Below the pieces are notes generated by a model that was not told the DNA's origin, ran no database searches, and saw only the letters and a program-made list of their open reading frames with translations. From positions 1 through 21,655 of the forward strand of contig JAJPEB010000004.1 of the NCBI GenBank assembly GCA_023252315.1: a stretch of 21,655 nucleotides of DNA, read 5' to 3'. This stretch comes from Candidatus Woesearchaeota archaeon (lineage in GTDB: Archaea; Nanobdellota; Nanobdellia; Woesearchaeales; UBA525). Below are positions 7,391 through 14,182 of the stretch, in pieces (positions within the stretch are counted from its first letter, which is position 1; every line of letters starts with the position of its first letter). Position numbers and translations under genes: made by a program.

Positions 7391-7903
7391 ATGAGCGCGC
7401 CCATGATGCCTGACGCCGCGCGCTACGGGCGGCCGCCCGAGGGAAGCGTCCACGTAGGCGGATTGCTCAACGAGATACGGGCTGCGATAGCGCTGGGAAG
7501 ATGGGGAGTGGACGACATCGCCTGGAGGCCCACCGAGGAGGAGCTCGTCCCGTGGCTCGGCAGGACGAGGATAGACTTCGCCGACGCATGGTACCAGTTC
7601 CCCTCAGGGACCCTGTTCCTGCGCGCGACGCCGAAGCTTGCGAACACGCAGTATGGCTACTGCCCCGAAGCCACGCGAGTGGGGAAAGCCCATTTCCCGA
7701 ATATGTACGCGACGCGCGCGATCTACAGAGGCGCAGATCCCAAGATGCACGAGCGGGTGTCCGCCGCGCTCGAGGCGAGCGGCTGGATGCGCTCGGGCGA
7801 GTCCTCGCTGCGCGATATCGGGGACCTCGCCTTCGCGTCGCGCCGGATCGGGAAGCGCACGAGCGCATGGTCCCTGTACGGCTCGCTCCGGCCCCCCTCC
7901 TGA
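7391..7903 (+). CDS. Unrecognised protein, third gene of the cassette
   Basis: A 170-residue soluble protein, not recognised. It lies 69 nt after the second gene, in the same phase; the interval has no stop but also no ATG, GTG or TTG in frame, so 7391 is the first usable start, and GAGGGGG lies just upstream. The central stretch AWYQFPSGTLFLRATPK resembles part of the second gene, and the helix VHVGGLLNEIRAA near residues 20-32 resembles VSVSDLLTTIKEK there. The C-terminal part carries YATRAIYRG (from 7706), a weaker form of the motif shared by the first two genes, and ends with ALEASGW, compare GGKGW in gene two. Stand-alone evidence for coding is the unbroken frame and its operon-like position. 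Confidence 0.65.
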   Translation: MSAPMMPDAARYGRPPEGSVHVGGLLNEIRAAIALGRWGVDDIAWRPTEEELVPWLGRTRIDFADAWYQFPSGTLFLRATPKLANTQYGYCPEATRVGKAHFPNMYATRAIYRGADPKMHERVSAALEASGWMRSGESSLRDIGDLAFASRRIGKRTSAWSLYGSLRPPS

Positions 7904-7933
7904 AAGACACGCAATCGCCTTCCTGCCGCAATC

Positions 7934-7941
7934 CTTATAAA
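7934..7941 (+). promoter_or_regulatory. TATA box of top6B
   Basis: CTTATAAA lies 34 nt before the GTG start, leaving room for a short leader of about 10 nt with a ribosome binding site. The 20 bases around it are nearly identical to the aldolase promoter near 12940 (both ATCCTTATAAACC, then T or C, then CCGTC). Confidence 0.75.
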
Positions 7942-7975
7942 CCTCCGTCGGGTGCGTCGACGGCGGTGGTAGCAG

Positions 7976-9643
7976 GTGGCTGAAGGAGCGAAGGCGGAGC
8001 AGCTCGCGAAGAAGCAGCGCGAGGTAGGAGTCGCGGAGTTCTTCGCGCGCAACAAGCACCTGCTCGGCTTCGACAACGCGCGCAAGGCGCTGCTCACCAC
8101 CGTGAAGGAGGCGGTCGACAACTCGCTCGACGCGTGCGAGGAGGCGGACATCCTCCCCGAGATCTCGGTCGAGATCATCGAGATGAGCGAGAACCGCTTC
8201 CGCATCGTGGTCGAGGACAACGGCCCTGGCATCGTGAAGAAGCAGGTCGGGCGCATCTTCGCGAAGCTCCTCTACGGCAGCAAGTTCCACTCCCGCAAGC
8301 AGCAGCGCGGCCAGCAGGGCATCGGCATCTCGGCCGCGGTCATGTACGCGCAGCTCACGACCGGCAGGCCCGCGAAGATCCTCACGCGCACGGGCGAGAA
8401 GAGCCCCGCGAACTACATGGAGCTCACGATCGACACCTCGCGCAACGAGCCCAAGGTGACGGTCGAGGAGGAGAAGCCGTGGGAGCGCGAGCACGGCACG
8501 CGCATCGAGCTCGATATCGAGGCGAGCTACCAGAAGGGCCCGCAGTCGGTCGACGAGTACCTCAAGCAGACTGCGGTCACGAATCCCCACGCGACGATCA
8601 TCTACGTGAACCCCCGCGCGGAGCAGTACGTCTTCGCGCGAGCGAGCGAGGTCCTGCCCAAGAAGGCGCAGGAGGTCAGGCCGCACCCGTACGGCATCGA
8701 GATCGGCGAGCTCATCAAGATGCTCGACGAGACGGAGCACAAGTCCCTCTCCGCGTTCCTGCAGGAGAGCTTCTCGCGCGTGAGCGCGCAGGTGTCGAAG
8801 GAGATCTGCGAGAACGCGCGCATGCCGCCTGCGACGGATCCCAAGGGCATCCACCGCGAGGGCGCGGAGACGCTCATCAAGGCGATCCGCGAGACGAAGA
8901 TCATGGCGCCGCCCACCGACTGCCTCTCGCCCATCGGCGCGGAGCTGCTCGAGAAGGGCCTCAAGAAGGAGGTCCAGGCGGAGTTCTACACGAGCACGAG
9001 CCGCGACCCCGTCGTCGTGCGCGGCAACCCGCTCCAGGTCGAGGTCGCGCTCGCGTTCGGCGGCGCGCAGGAGAAGGAGAGCGCGGCGAAGATCATGCGC
9101 TTCGCGAACCGCGTGCCGCTGCTCTACCAGCAGGGCGCGTGCGGCATCACGCAGGCGATCACGGCCACGAACTGGAAGGCGTACGGCATCGCGCAGAGCG
9201 GGAGCAGCATCCCCTCGGGCCCGCTCACGATCGCGGTGCACGTCGCGTCGGTGTGGGTGCCGTTCACGTCGGAGAGCAAGGAGGCGCTCGCGGACGACGA
9301 CGACATCGTGAAGGAGGTCAAGCTCGCGCTGCAGGAGGCGGGCCGCACGCTCAACAAGTACGTCAAGAAGAAGTTCAAGGCGCACCGCGCGCTCGAGCGC
9401 GCGAACCTGTTCGAGCGCTACATCCCGGAGGTCGCGAACTCGCTCGCGCGCCTCACGGGGGAGGACGAGAAGAGGATCGTCGAGTCCTTGCGCGCGATGA
9501 CGCACAAGGAGGACATCATGGCGAACATCGGCAAGCTCCAGGCGGACAACGAGGAGTACGACGAGGAGTGGGCGAGGATCGGCAAGGACGACGATGACGG
9601 GGACGAGGGGCCCGAGGGCCACCACGATCCGGACGAGGAATGA
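7976..9643 (+). CDS. top6B: DNA topoisomerase VI subunit B (ATPase)
   Basis: The GHKL-type ATPase subunit of the type IIB topoisomerase that relaxes and decatenates DNA by double-strand passage; 555 residues, within the normal range. The Bergerat fold is clear: EAVDNSLDA (45-53) with catalytic Glu45 and Mg-binding Asn49, VEDNGPG (79-85), and the ATP lid with GQQGIGISA (112-120). The transducer region includes NRVPLLYQQ and NWKAYGI, the latter holding the switch lysine that contacts ATP. The C-terminus is a strongly acidic Asp/Glu tail. The start is a GTG, supported by GGTGGT just upstream and by the first residues preceding the conserved AEFFARNKHLLGFDN block. It lies upstream of top6A on the same strand. 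Confidence 0.97.
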   Translation: MAEGAKAEQLAKKQREVGVAEFFARNKHLLGFDNARKALLTTVKEAVDNSLDACEEADILPEISVEIIEMSENRFRIVVEDNGPGIVKKQVGRIFAKLLYGSKFHSRKQQRGQQGIGISAAVMYAQLTTGRPAKILTRTGEKSPANYMELTIDTSRNEPKVTVEEEKPWEREHGTRIELDIEASYQKGPQSVDEYLKQTAVTNPHATIIYVNPRAEQYVFARASEVLPKKAQEVRPHPYGIEIGELIKMLDETEHKSLSAFLQESFSRVSAQVSKEICENARMPPATDPKGIHREGAETLIKAIRETKIMAPPTDCLSPIGAELLEKGLKKEVQAEFYTSTSRDPVVVRGNPLQVEVALAFGGAQEKESAAKIMRFANRVPLLYQQGACGITQAITATNWKAYGIAQSGSSIPSGPLTIAVHVASVWVPFTSESKEALADDDDIVKEVKLALQEAGRTLNKYVKKKFKAHRALERANLFERYIPEVANSLARLTGEDEKRIVESLRAMTHKEDIMANIGKLQADNEEYDEEWARIGKDDDDGDEGPEGHHDPDEE

Positions 9644-9705
9644 GATGACACACATCCCACTCATAAACCAGACACGAAAGTCAGCGCTGCCTTGGAGTGC
9701 AGCCA

Positions 9706-9737
9706 GAAAAAGCGGCGATTCATGCAGCCGCTTTTTC
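9706..9737 (+). terminator. Hairpin with T-tract between top6B and top6A
   Basis: An 11-bp perfect inverted repeat (GAAAAAGCGGC at 9706-9716 pairing with GCCGCTTTTTC at 9727-9737, loop of 10) ends in five Ts. A smaller stem GCTGC/GCAGC lies just upstream at about 9686-9703. It looks like a bacterial-style intrinsic terminator. It would partly or wholly separate the two subunit genes, although only a weak TATA-like sequence (near 9781-9795) precedes top6A. Confidence 0.6.
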
Positions 9738-9818
9738 GTAGATGCTGTGGCAGAGCCGCAGCCGAACCTCCGCAGCGCGCGATAAGAGACATACCTCACG
9801 ATACCACCGAGAATCCAC

Positions 9819-10979
9819 ATGGCAGCCAAGACCCCGAAGAAGCAGGCGCGAGGAGCGCAGGAGTCAGAGCAGCGCAAGCTCGGCGAGAACGCGGAGCAGA
9901 AGTCGCCGGCGAAGGACAGGCTCGTGGGCCTCGGCACGCAGCTCACGGCGCAGCTCGCGAAGGGGCAGCAGCCGACGATCGAGATCCCCGTGCGCTCGCT
10001 CTCGAACGTGGAGTTCAACGAGGACACGCAGAAGCTCGGCATCGGCGAGAAGACGAGCGAGCGCCAGTTCTTCAACGTCGCGCACGCGAAGAAGTTCCTG
10101 CAGACTATCGAGGTCGCGGCGATCGCGAAGACGCAGCTGCTCGACTCGGGCAAGCACGCATCGCTCAGGGACGTCTTCTACATGGCGAAGCGCACGATCC
10201 CCGGCACGAAGACGAACGTCGTCGACGACCAGCGCGAGAGCGACAAGGCGCTCGAGGACCTCGAGCTCATCACGGGCTTCTCGCGCGAGCAGCTCCACAT
10301 CAACGCGAACAAGATGGGCTCGGTCGCGGGCAGGGTCGTGATCGAGGACTCGGGCGACACCATCGACTGGAGCAGGCTCGGCTCTGGCGGCTGGAGCATC
10401 CCGAGCAACGTCGAGGAGATCACGTTCCGGAAGGTGGACGCGAAGTACGTCATCTACATGGAGAAGCAGGCCGTGTGGGAGCGCCTGCACGAGGACCGCT
10501 TCTGGCAGAAGCAGAACTGCATCATCGTGACGAGCCAGGGGCAGACGACGCGCGGCATCAGGAGGCTGCTCCAGCGCCTCTCGGTCGAGCACAAGCTGCC
10601 GATCTACGTCCTCACGGACAACGACCCGTGGGGGATCTACATCTACTCCGTCATCAAGTACGGCTCCATCAGCCTCGCGCACATGTCGGAGGGGCTCGCG
10701 ATCAGCGGCGTCAAGTTCCTGGGCGTGACGTGCGACGACGTCGAGGACTACAAGCTCGAGCGCCACTACATCACGCTCACCGACCAGGACATCGCGCGCC
10801 TCAAGCAGATGCAGGAGTACGAGTGGTTCAAGGACAACCCCGCGTGGCAGCGCCAGTTCAAGATGATGCTCAAGGCGAAGGCGAAGGTGGAGATCCAGTC
10901 GCTCTCCGCGCGCGGCATCACGTTCATCTCCGACACGTACCTGCCCGAGAAGATCAAGAAGGCGGAATACATCGAGTGA
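9819..10979 (+). CDS. top6A: DNA topoisomerase VI subunit A (Spo11-like cleavage subunit)
   Basis: The DNA-cleaving subunit, 386 residues, related to Spo11. The winged-helix active site is SLRDVFYMAKR with the nucleophilic tyrosine at Tyr121. The Toprim domain has its conserved acidic residue in YMEKQAVWERL (Glu215) and the metal-binding DND at 267-269 in VLTDNDPWGIYIYS. The loop normally written GQPDRxTR is GQTTRGIRR here, a modest departure. The N-terminus carries about 35 extra residues rich in Lys, Gln and Glu before the conserved region; no alternative ATG exists before Met122. Gene length and pairing with top6B 175 bp upstream are typical. Control may differ from top6B because of the hairpin between them. 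Confidence 0.96.
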   Translation: MAAKTPKKQARGAQESEQRKLGENAEQKSPAKDRLVGLGTQLTAQLAKGQQPTIEIPVRSLSNVEFNEDTQKLGIGEKTSERQFFNVAHAKKFLQTIEVAAIAKTQLLDSGKHASLRDVFYMAKRTIPGTKTNVVDDQRESDKALEDLELITGFSREQLHINANKMGSVAGRVVIEDSGDTIDWSRLGSGGWSIPSNVEEITFRKVDAKYVIYMEKQAVWERLHEDRFWQKQNCIIVTSQGQTTRGIRRLLQRLSVEHKLPIYVLTDNDPWGIYIYSVIKYGSISLAHMSEGLAISGVKFLGVTCDDVEDYKLERHYITLTDQDIARLKQMQEYEWFKDNPAWQRQFKMMLKAKAKVEIQSLSARGITFISDTYLPEKIKKAEYIE

Positions 10980-11022
10980 GACGCAGGCCGCGGCCCAATG
11001 GAGGCGCTCGGGGCTCCGCAAT

Positions 11023-11030
11023 CCTTAAGA
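11023..11030 (+). promoter_or_regulatory. TATA box of first membrane paralogue
   Basis: CCTTAAGA, within the recurrent context CAATCCTTA, lies 23 nt before the GTG at 11054, giving a leaderless transcript. Confidence 0.6.
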
Positions 11031-11053
11031 GCGCGCATCGCGGCGGCGCCTCG

Positions 11054-11629
11054 GTGGACCCGAAAAGGCTGATGCTCCTCTCGGCCCTCGCGCGGCTCGT
11101 CTGCGCGGCGGCCCTCGCGCAGGCGGCGATCGCGGGTAAGCTGAGCCTCTTCCTCACGTATGCGATCATGTTCGCAGCGACGCTCTACCTTCCGTGGCGA
11201 GCCGCGAGCTCGGACGCGCGCTTCTACGCGCTCGACATCTACGCGATGCTCGGGTTCGCCCTGCTGATCCTGCTCTGCCAGACGCCGCTGTGGGCGACAG
11301 ACGGCCAGCCGCTCGGCATCGACAAGCTCTTCCATATGCTTAGCGGCGCGGGGATCGCGTGGTTCGCCTTCCTCTCGCTGCGCGCCGAGCGATGGAGCAA
11401 GGGCGAGGCCGCGGCCCGCCTGCTCCTCGCGGTCCTCGCGATCGCGGCCCTTTGGGAAGCCTTCGAGTGGGCGCTCACGGCGCTCCCCCCGCCCTGGCAG
11501 CTGCGCATGCACGCGAACGCGATCGAGGACACCATTCTCGACATCGTCGCAGACGTGCTCGGCGCGGCAGTCGCGCTCGCATGCGCGGCAGTCGCGGGCA
11601 AAGGCGCAGGGCGCCAGGGAGATTTTTAA
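11054..11629 (+). CDS. Multi-pass membrane protein, tandem paralogue 1
   Basis: A 191-residue integral membrane protein with about six hydrophobic segments (roughly 5-25, 30-48, 60-78, 95-110, 121-140, 160-182). Conserved with its neighbour are DKLFH (90-94), LWEAFEWAL (133-141) and DTILDIVAD followed by a Gly-Ala helix (159-167 onward). The arrangement of a membrane histidine, a Glu-x-x-Glu-Trp pair and an Asp-rich helix resembles DUF2238/VanZ-like membrane proteins as I remember them, but the substrate is unknown. The start is a GTG (Val-Asp-Pro) placed 23 nt after a TATA box; the same Val-Asp-Pro start is used by the paralogue. A longer upstream open frame overlaps top6A and is rejected. 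Confidence 0.8.
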   Translation: MDPKRLMLLSALARLVCAAALAQAAIAGKLSLFLTYAIMFAATLYLPWRAASSDARFYALDIYAMLGFALLILLCQTPLWATDGQPLGIDKLFHMLSGAGIAWFAFLSLRAERWSKGEAAARLLLAVLAIAALWEAFEWALTALPPPWQLRMHANAIEDTILDIVADVLGAAVALACAAVAGKGAGRQGDF

Positions 11630-11630
11630 A
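11623..11630 (+). promoter_or_regulatory. TATA box overlapping the upstream stop codon
   Basis: TTTTTAAA contains the TAA stop of the first membrane paralogue and lies 22 nt before the GTG of the second, so the second gene has its own leaderless promoter despite being only 23 nt downstream. Confidence 0.7.
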
Positions 11631-11652
11631 CAGGCCCCGCCTTCATCGCCCC

Positions 11653-12189
11653 GTGGACCCTCTCACCCTCATGCTCGCCGCGCGCAGCGCCTACCTCGCG
11701 CTCATCATCTACGTCGGCGCGAGCGGGGACTACGCGTCGCTGCTCATGAACATCCCCATCTTCCTGGGCTCGCTCGGGATCATGTGGTTCGCGCGCAAGG
11801 ACGAGCGCTTCTACACGCTCGACGCGTACGTGTGCGTCGTCTTCGCGCTCGCGCTCGCCGCCTTCGGGATGCTGCATTGGGATAATCCCTCGTGGATGAT
11901 CGACAAGGCGTTCCACGTCGCGGGCGGCATCGGCGCCGCGTGGGCGGCGTTCCTGCTCTACGAGCGCAAGGTGCGCGATCCCTTCGCGCTCGCGTGCGCG
12001 GTCGGCGCGATGTGGGAGGTCTTCGAGTGGGCGCTCTCGAAGCTGCCGACGCGGCTCATGACGCCAGATCTCGGGCTCGACGACACGATCCTCGACATCG
12101 TGGCGGACAGCGCGGGCGCGCTCCTGCTCGTGCTGCTAAGGCCCTTCCCGCGCAAGAGGAAGGAGCCCAGGCTGCCCGACGGCGTCTAG
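11653..12189 (+). CDS. Multi-pass membrane protein, tandem paralogue 2
   Basis: A 178-residue membrane protein homologous to the gene just upstream. Shared landmarks in the same order are the GTG-encoded start Val-Asp-Pro, (R/E)RFY(A/T)LD at the third segment, DKAFH (84-88), WEVFEWAL (121-128) and DTILDIVAD (144-152). The tail is basic (PFPRKRKEPR), suggesting a cytoplasmic C-terminus. The two genes look like an old tandem duplication in which the motif residues are kept while the first segments diverge. I cannot assign a function; the DUF2238/VanZ-like resemblance is from memory. Confidence 0.8.
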   Translation: MDPLTLMLAARSAYLALIIYVGASGDYASLLMNIPIFLGSLGIMWFARKDERFYTLDAYVCVVFALALAAFGMLHWDNPSWMIDKAFHVAGGIGAAWAAFLLYERKVRDPFALACAVGAMWEVFEWALSKLPTRLMTPDLGLDDTILDIVADSAGALLLVLLRPFPRKRKEPRLPDGV

Positions 12190-12227
12190 CGCGGGCCGCG
12201 TTCCACCGGAAACGACGGTTGCGAAAG

Positions 12228-12235
12228 CTTAAATA
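12228..12235 (+). promoter_or_regulatory. TATA box of the tryptophan-rich gene
   Basis: CTTAAATA preceded by purine-rich GCGAAAG lies 24 nt before the ATG at 12260. A strong GGAGGGGAG (12246-12254) sits between them. If transcription starts at the usual distance, that sequence would be upstream of the RNA 5' end, so its role is uncertain. Confidence 0.75.
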
Positions 12236-12259
12236 CCGCCGGGACGGAGGGGAGTCCGC

Positions 12260-12898
12260 ATGCGTGTAGAGAAGTTCAACGGCATCAGGAGGATCGGCGA
12301 CCACCGCGACATCCTCGTCACGAAGTGGGAGCTCGAGAACGAGACGCTCCAGGTCTTCAAGCCGATGTACCGCGCGCTGCACGACTACATCAAGGAGAAC
12401 GACTGGGTGCATCCGCTCTCTGGCGACGACGTCATCGAGGACCTCTACTGGGAGCGCTGGGGGCCCACGGGCCTCAAGGAGCAATGGTGCTGGTGGCGAG
12501 CGATACAGGACCGCAACGACTACATCCGCTGGCTCATGGTCCTCGAGTGGCAGACGCTCTTCGTGAAGACGGACCAGACCATCACGTACAAGGGCAAGAA
12601 GGCCTCGGGCAAGGTCGAGCGCATCAACCTCAAGTGCATGGCGAGCTTCTACATCCAGTTCGACATCAACGACAAGTTCAAGAACTCGATCGCGTGGAAG
12701 ATGCGCAAGGCGTTCTTCAACAGGATGTACATCCAGGAGATGGAGCAGACCCGCTCCGACCTCTACGAGCGCTCGCACAAGATCGAGGCGCTGGTCAAGC
12801 GGCTCATGGTGCTCGAATCGGACTGGGACGCGCCGGCGAACCAGTACGGCCCCTTCGGCTACGGCGACTGGGGCGACGATAGCGTGAGGAACACGTAG
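12260..12898 (+). CDS. Conserved tryptophan-rich protein of unknown function (DPANN-type)
   Basis: A 212-residue soluble protein with no known function. It contains twelve tryptophans, including EDLYWERWGP (59-68) and EQWCWWRAI in the next stretch, and is rich in aromatic and charged residues, with no signal peptide or membrane helix. Landmarks such as the N-terminal KFNGIRRIGDHRDILVTKWE and the WERW/WWR pair match a hypothetical protein that I recall as common in Woesearchaeota, Pacearchaeota and other DPANN genomes; this is memory, not a search. The second half has a beta-type region (VERINLKCMASFYIQFDIND) and then a long helix. It has its own promoter and is not obviously in an operon. Confidence 0.75.
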   Translation: MRVEKFNGIRRIGDHRDILVTKWELENETLQVFKPMYRALHDYIKENDWVHPLSGDDVIEDLYWERWGPTGLKEQWCWWRAIQDRNDYIRWLMVLEWQTLFVKTDQTITYKGKKASGKVERINLKCMASFYIQFDINDKFKNSIAWKMRKAFFNRMYIQEMEQTRSDLYERSHKIEALVKRLMVLESDWDAPANQYGPFGYGDWGDDSVRNT

Positions 12899-12938
12899 GC
12901 CCTCGCCTCTCGCATCCCCGACGCGATCCATCCGCTAT

Positions 12939-12947
12939 CCTTATAAA
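12939..12947 (+). promoter_or_regulatory. TATA box of the aldolase gene
   Basis: CCTTATAAA lies 38 nt before the GTG start, leaving a leader of about 12-15 nt that includes the ribosome binding site. The sequence context is nearly identical to the top6B promoter. Confidence 0.75.
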
Positions 12948-12971
12948 CCCCCGTCTCCAGGACCGCAGGCA

Positions 12972-12978
12972 GAGGTGA
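12972..12978 (+). promoter_or_regulatory. Shine-Dalgarno sequence deciding the aldolase start
   Basis: GAGGTGA is a seven-base match to the anti-Shine-Dalgarno complement. It is 7 nt from the GTG at 12986 but only 2 nt from an out-of-frame ATG at 12981, which favours the GTG. Confidence 0.65.
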
Positions 12979-12985
12979 GGATGGC

Positions 12986-13765
12986 GTGACGATACTCTCG
13001 AGGCTGATGCGCAAGGGCAAGTGCCTGATCCTCACGTACGACCAGGGCCTCGAGACGGGGCCCGGCGACTTCGACGCGCAGAGCGTGGACCCGCAGTACA
13101 TGATGGATCTCGCGCTCGAGGGCGGCTTCTCGGCGCTCGCCGTGCACGTCGGCATCGCCGAGAAGTACTACTACGGCCCGTACAAGGACATCCCTCTCAT
13201 CGTCAAGGTGAACGGCTCGACGCAGCTGCCGCACATCAACCCGATCAGCACGCAGACGTGCTCCGTCGAGCGCGCGATCAAGGCGGGAGCCGCGGGCATC
13301 GGCTTCACGATCTACGACGGCAGCCCGCACGAGCCCAAGATGTTCGAGGCGTTCGGGCGCGTCTGCGAGCAGGCGCACGAGTACGGGCTGCCCGTCGTCG
13401 CGTGGATGTACCCGCGCGGCCCCGGCATCCGCCCGATGGGCGCGGACGTGCTCGCGTACTCGGCGCGCATCGCGCTCGAGCTCGGTGCCGACATCGTCAA
13501 GATGCGCTTCAACGGCGACGAGGACGACCTCAAGTGGATGGTGCGCTGCGCGGGGCGCACGCGGATCGTGATCTCGAGCGGCAGGCAGCTGAGCGAGCTC
13601 GACGTGCTCACGGAGGCGAAGCGCGTCATCGACGCGGGCGCGCTCGGCGTCGCGGTCGGGCGCAACCTCTGGCGCGGCAAGAAGCCGTACAGCATCGCGA
13701 AGGCGCTCAAGGCGGTCGTCTACGACGGCAAGAGCGCGGCGGATGCGGCGCAGGAGCTGGCGTAG
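12986..13765 (+). CDS. fba: Class I fructose-bisphosphate aldolase, archaeal DhnA type
   Basis: A (beta/alpha)8 aldolase of 259 residues that interconverts fructose 1,6-bisphosphate with dihydroxyacetone phosphate and glyceraldehyde 3-phosphate in glycolysis/gluconeogenesis. The Schiff-base lysine is Lys172 in ADIVKMRF. Asp19 in LTYDQGLE and Tyr142 in VVAWMYPRGPG correspond to other active-site residues of the family, and VGRNLWRG supplies the phosphate-binding end. A related branch makes deoxy-ketohexulosonate precursors of aromatic amino acids (ADH synthase), and sequence motifs alone do not fully exclude it; the single-gene context with no aromatic-pathway genes favours FBA. The start GTG has a good Shine-Dalgarno sequence, and the TGA of a two-codon ATG-GCG-TGA overlaps it. 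Confidence 0.92.
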   Translation: MTILSRLMRKGKCLILTYDQGLETGPGDFDAQSVDPQYMMDLALEGGFSALAVHVGIAEKYYYGPYKDIPLIVKVNGSTQLPHINPISTQTCSVERAIKAGAAGIGFTIYDGSPHEPKMFEAFGRVCEQAHEYGLPVVAWMYPRGPGIRPMGADVLAYSARIALELGADIVKMRFNGDEDDLKWMVRCAGRTRIVISSGRQLSELDVLTEAKRVIDAGALGVAVGRNLWRGKKPYSIAKALKAVVYDGKSAADAAQELA

Positions 13766-13790
13766 CGCCGCTGCGATCTCCCATCGCAGC

Positions 13791-13798
13791 ATTTATAT
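13791..13798 (+). promoter_or_regulatory. TATA box of the NTP pyrophosphohydrolase
   Basis: ATTTATAT is a near-ideal archaeal TATA box, 23 nt before the ATG at 13822, implying a leaderless mRNA. Confidence 0.8.
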
Positions 13799-13821
13799 CG
13801 CATCGTCTCCCGTGCATCCCC

Positions 13822-14121
13822 ATGCCCAAGCTCGTGCGCGACAAGATCCCGGACATGATCCGCGCGCAGGGCAGCGAGCCGCGCTTCCACGTCGCGCGCC
13901 CCGAGGAGTACTTCGACGCGCTGCTCGACAAGCTCCAGGAGGAGACCGCGGAGTTCCTCGACTCGAGGACGGAGGCGGACCTCGTGGACGTGCTCGAGGT
14001 CATGGACGCGATCGTGCACGTGATGGACGAGGGCCGCGTCGCGTGGATGCGCCAGGAGAAGGCGGCGCTCAAGGGGACGTTCTCGAAGCGCATCGTCCTC
14101 GATGACGACGCGCCGCTCTGA
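13822..14121 (+). CDS. MazG/HisE-like nucleoside triphosphate pyrophosphohydrolase
   Basis: A 99-residue all-helical protein of the all-alpha NTP-PPase group. It opens with the family signature KLVRDKIPDMI, then carries the metal-binding set Glu40-Glu41-Glu44 in LQEETAEFL and Asp56/Glu59/Asp62 in DLVDVLEVMDAI, spaced as in MazG-like enzymes, and ends with the recurrent GTFSKRIVL. It probably hydrolyses non-canonical or excess nucleoside triphosphates to the monophosphate plus pyrophosphate in the cytoplasm. The lack of histidine biosynthesis genes nearby argues against a true HisE. The frame is open far upstream over the aldolase, but the ATG at 13822 fits both the family N-terminus and the TATA spacing. 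Confidence 0.9.
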   Translation: MPKLVRDKIPDMIRAQGSEPRFHVARPEEYFDALLDKLQEETAEFLDSRTEADLVDVLEVMDAIVHVMDEGRVAWMRQEKAALKGTFSKRIVLDDDAPL

Positions 14122-14152
14122 ACGGGCGTCCGCGGCGGCGCGGCTCCAAAAA

Positions 14153-14160
14153 CTTATAAA
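14153..14160 (+). promoter_or_regulatory. TATA box of the surface-protein operon
   Basis: CTTATAAA lies 22 nt before the GTG at 14183 (leaderless). The 22 bases between it and the start resemble those before the GTG at 20452, including CCCGGCC and CCGTGGGAACG. Confidence 0.75.
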
Positions 14161-14182
14161 GCACCCGGCCGGAGAGCGCACC

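Noticed and set aside
7604..10153. An 849-codon open frame on the minus strand
   Set aside because: It is antisense to top6B and other clear genes; the translation is Arg/Leu/Asp/Val-rich low complexity, a by-product of high GC and strong codon bias.
10998..11072. A 24-codon frame (ATG at 10998) between top6A and the first membrane gene
   Set aside because: It spans the promoter of the next gene and has no support beyond an ATG.
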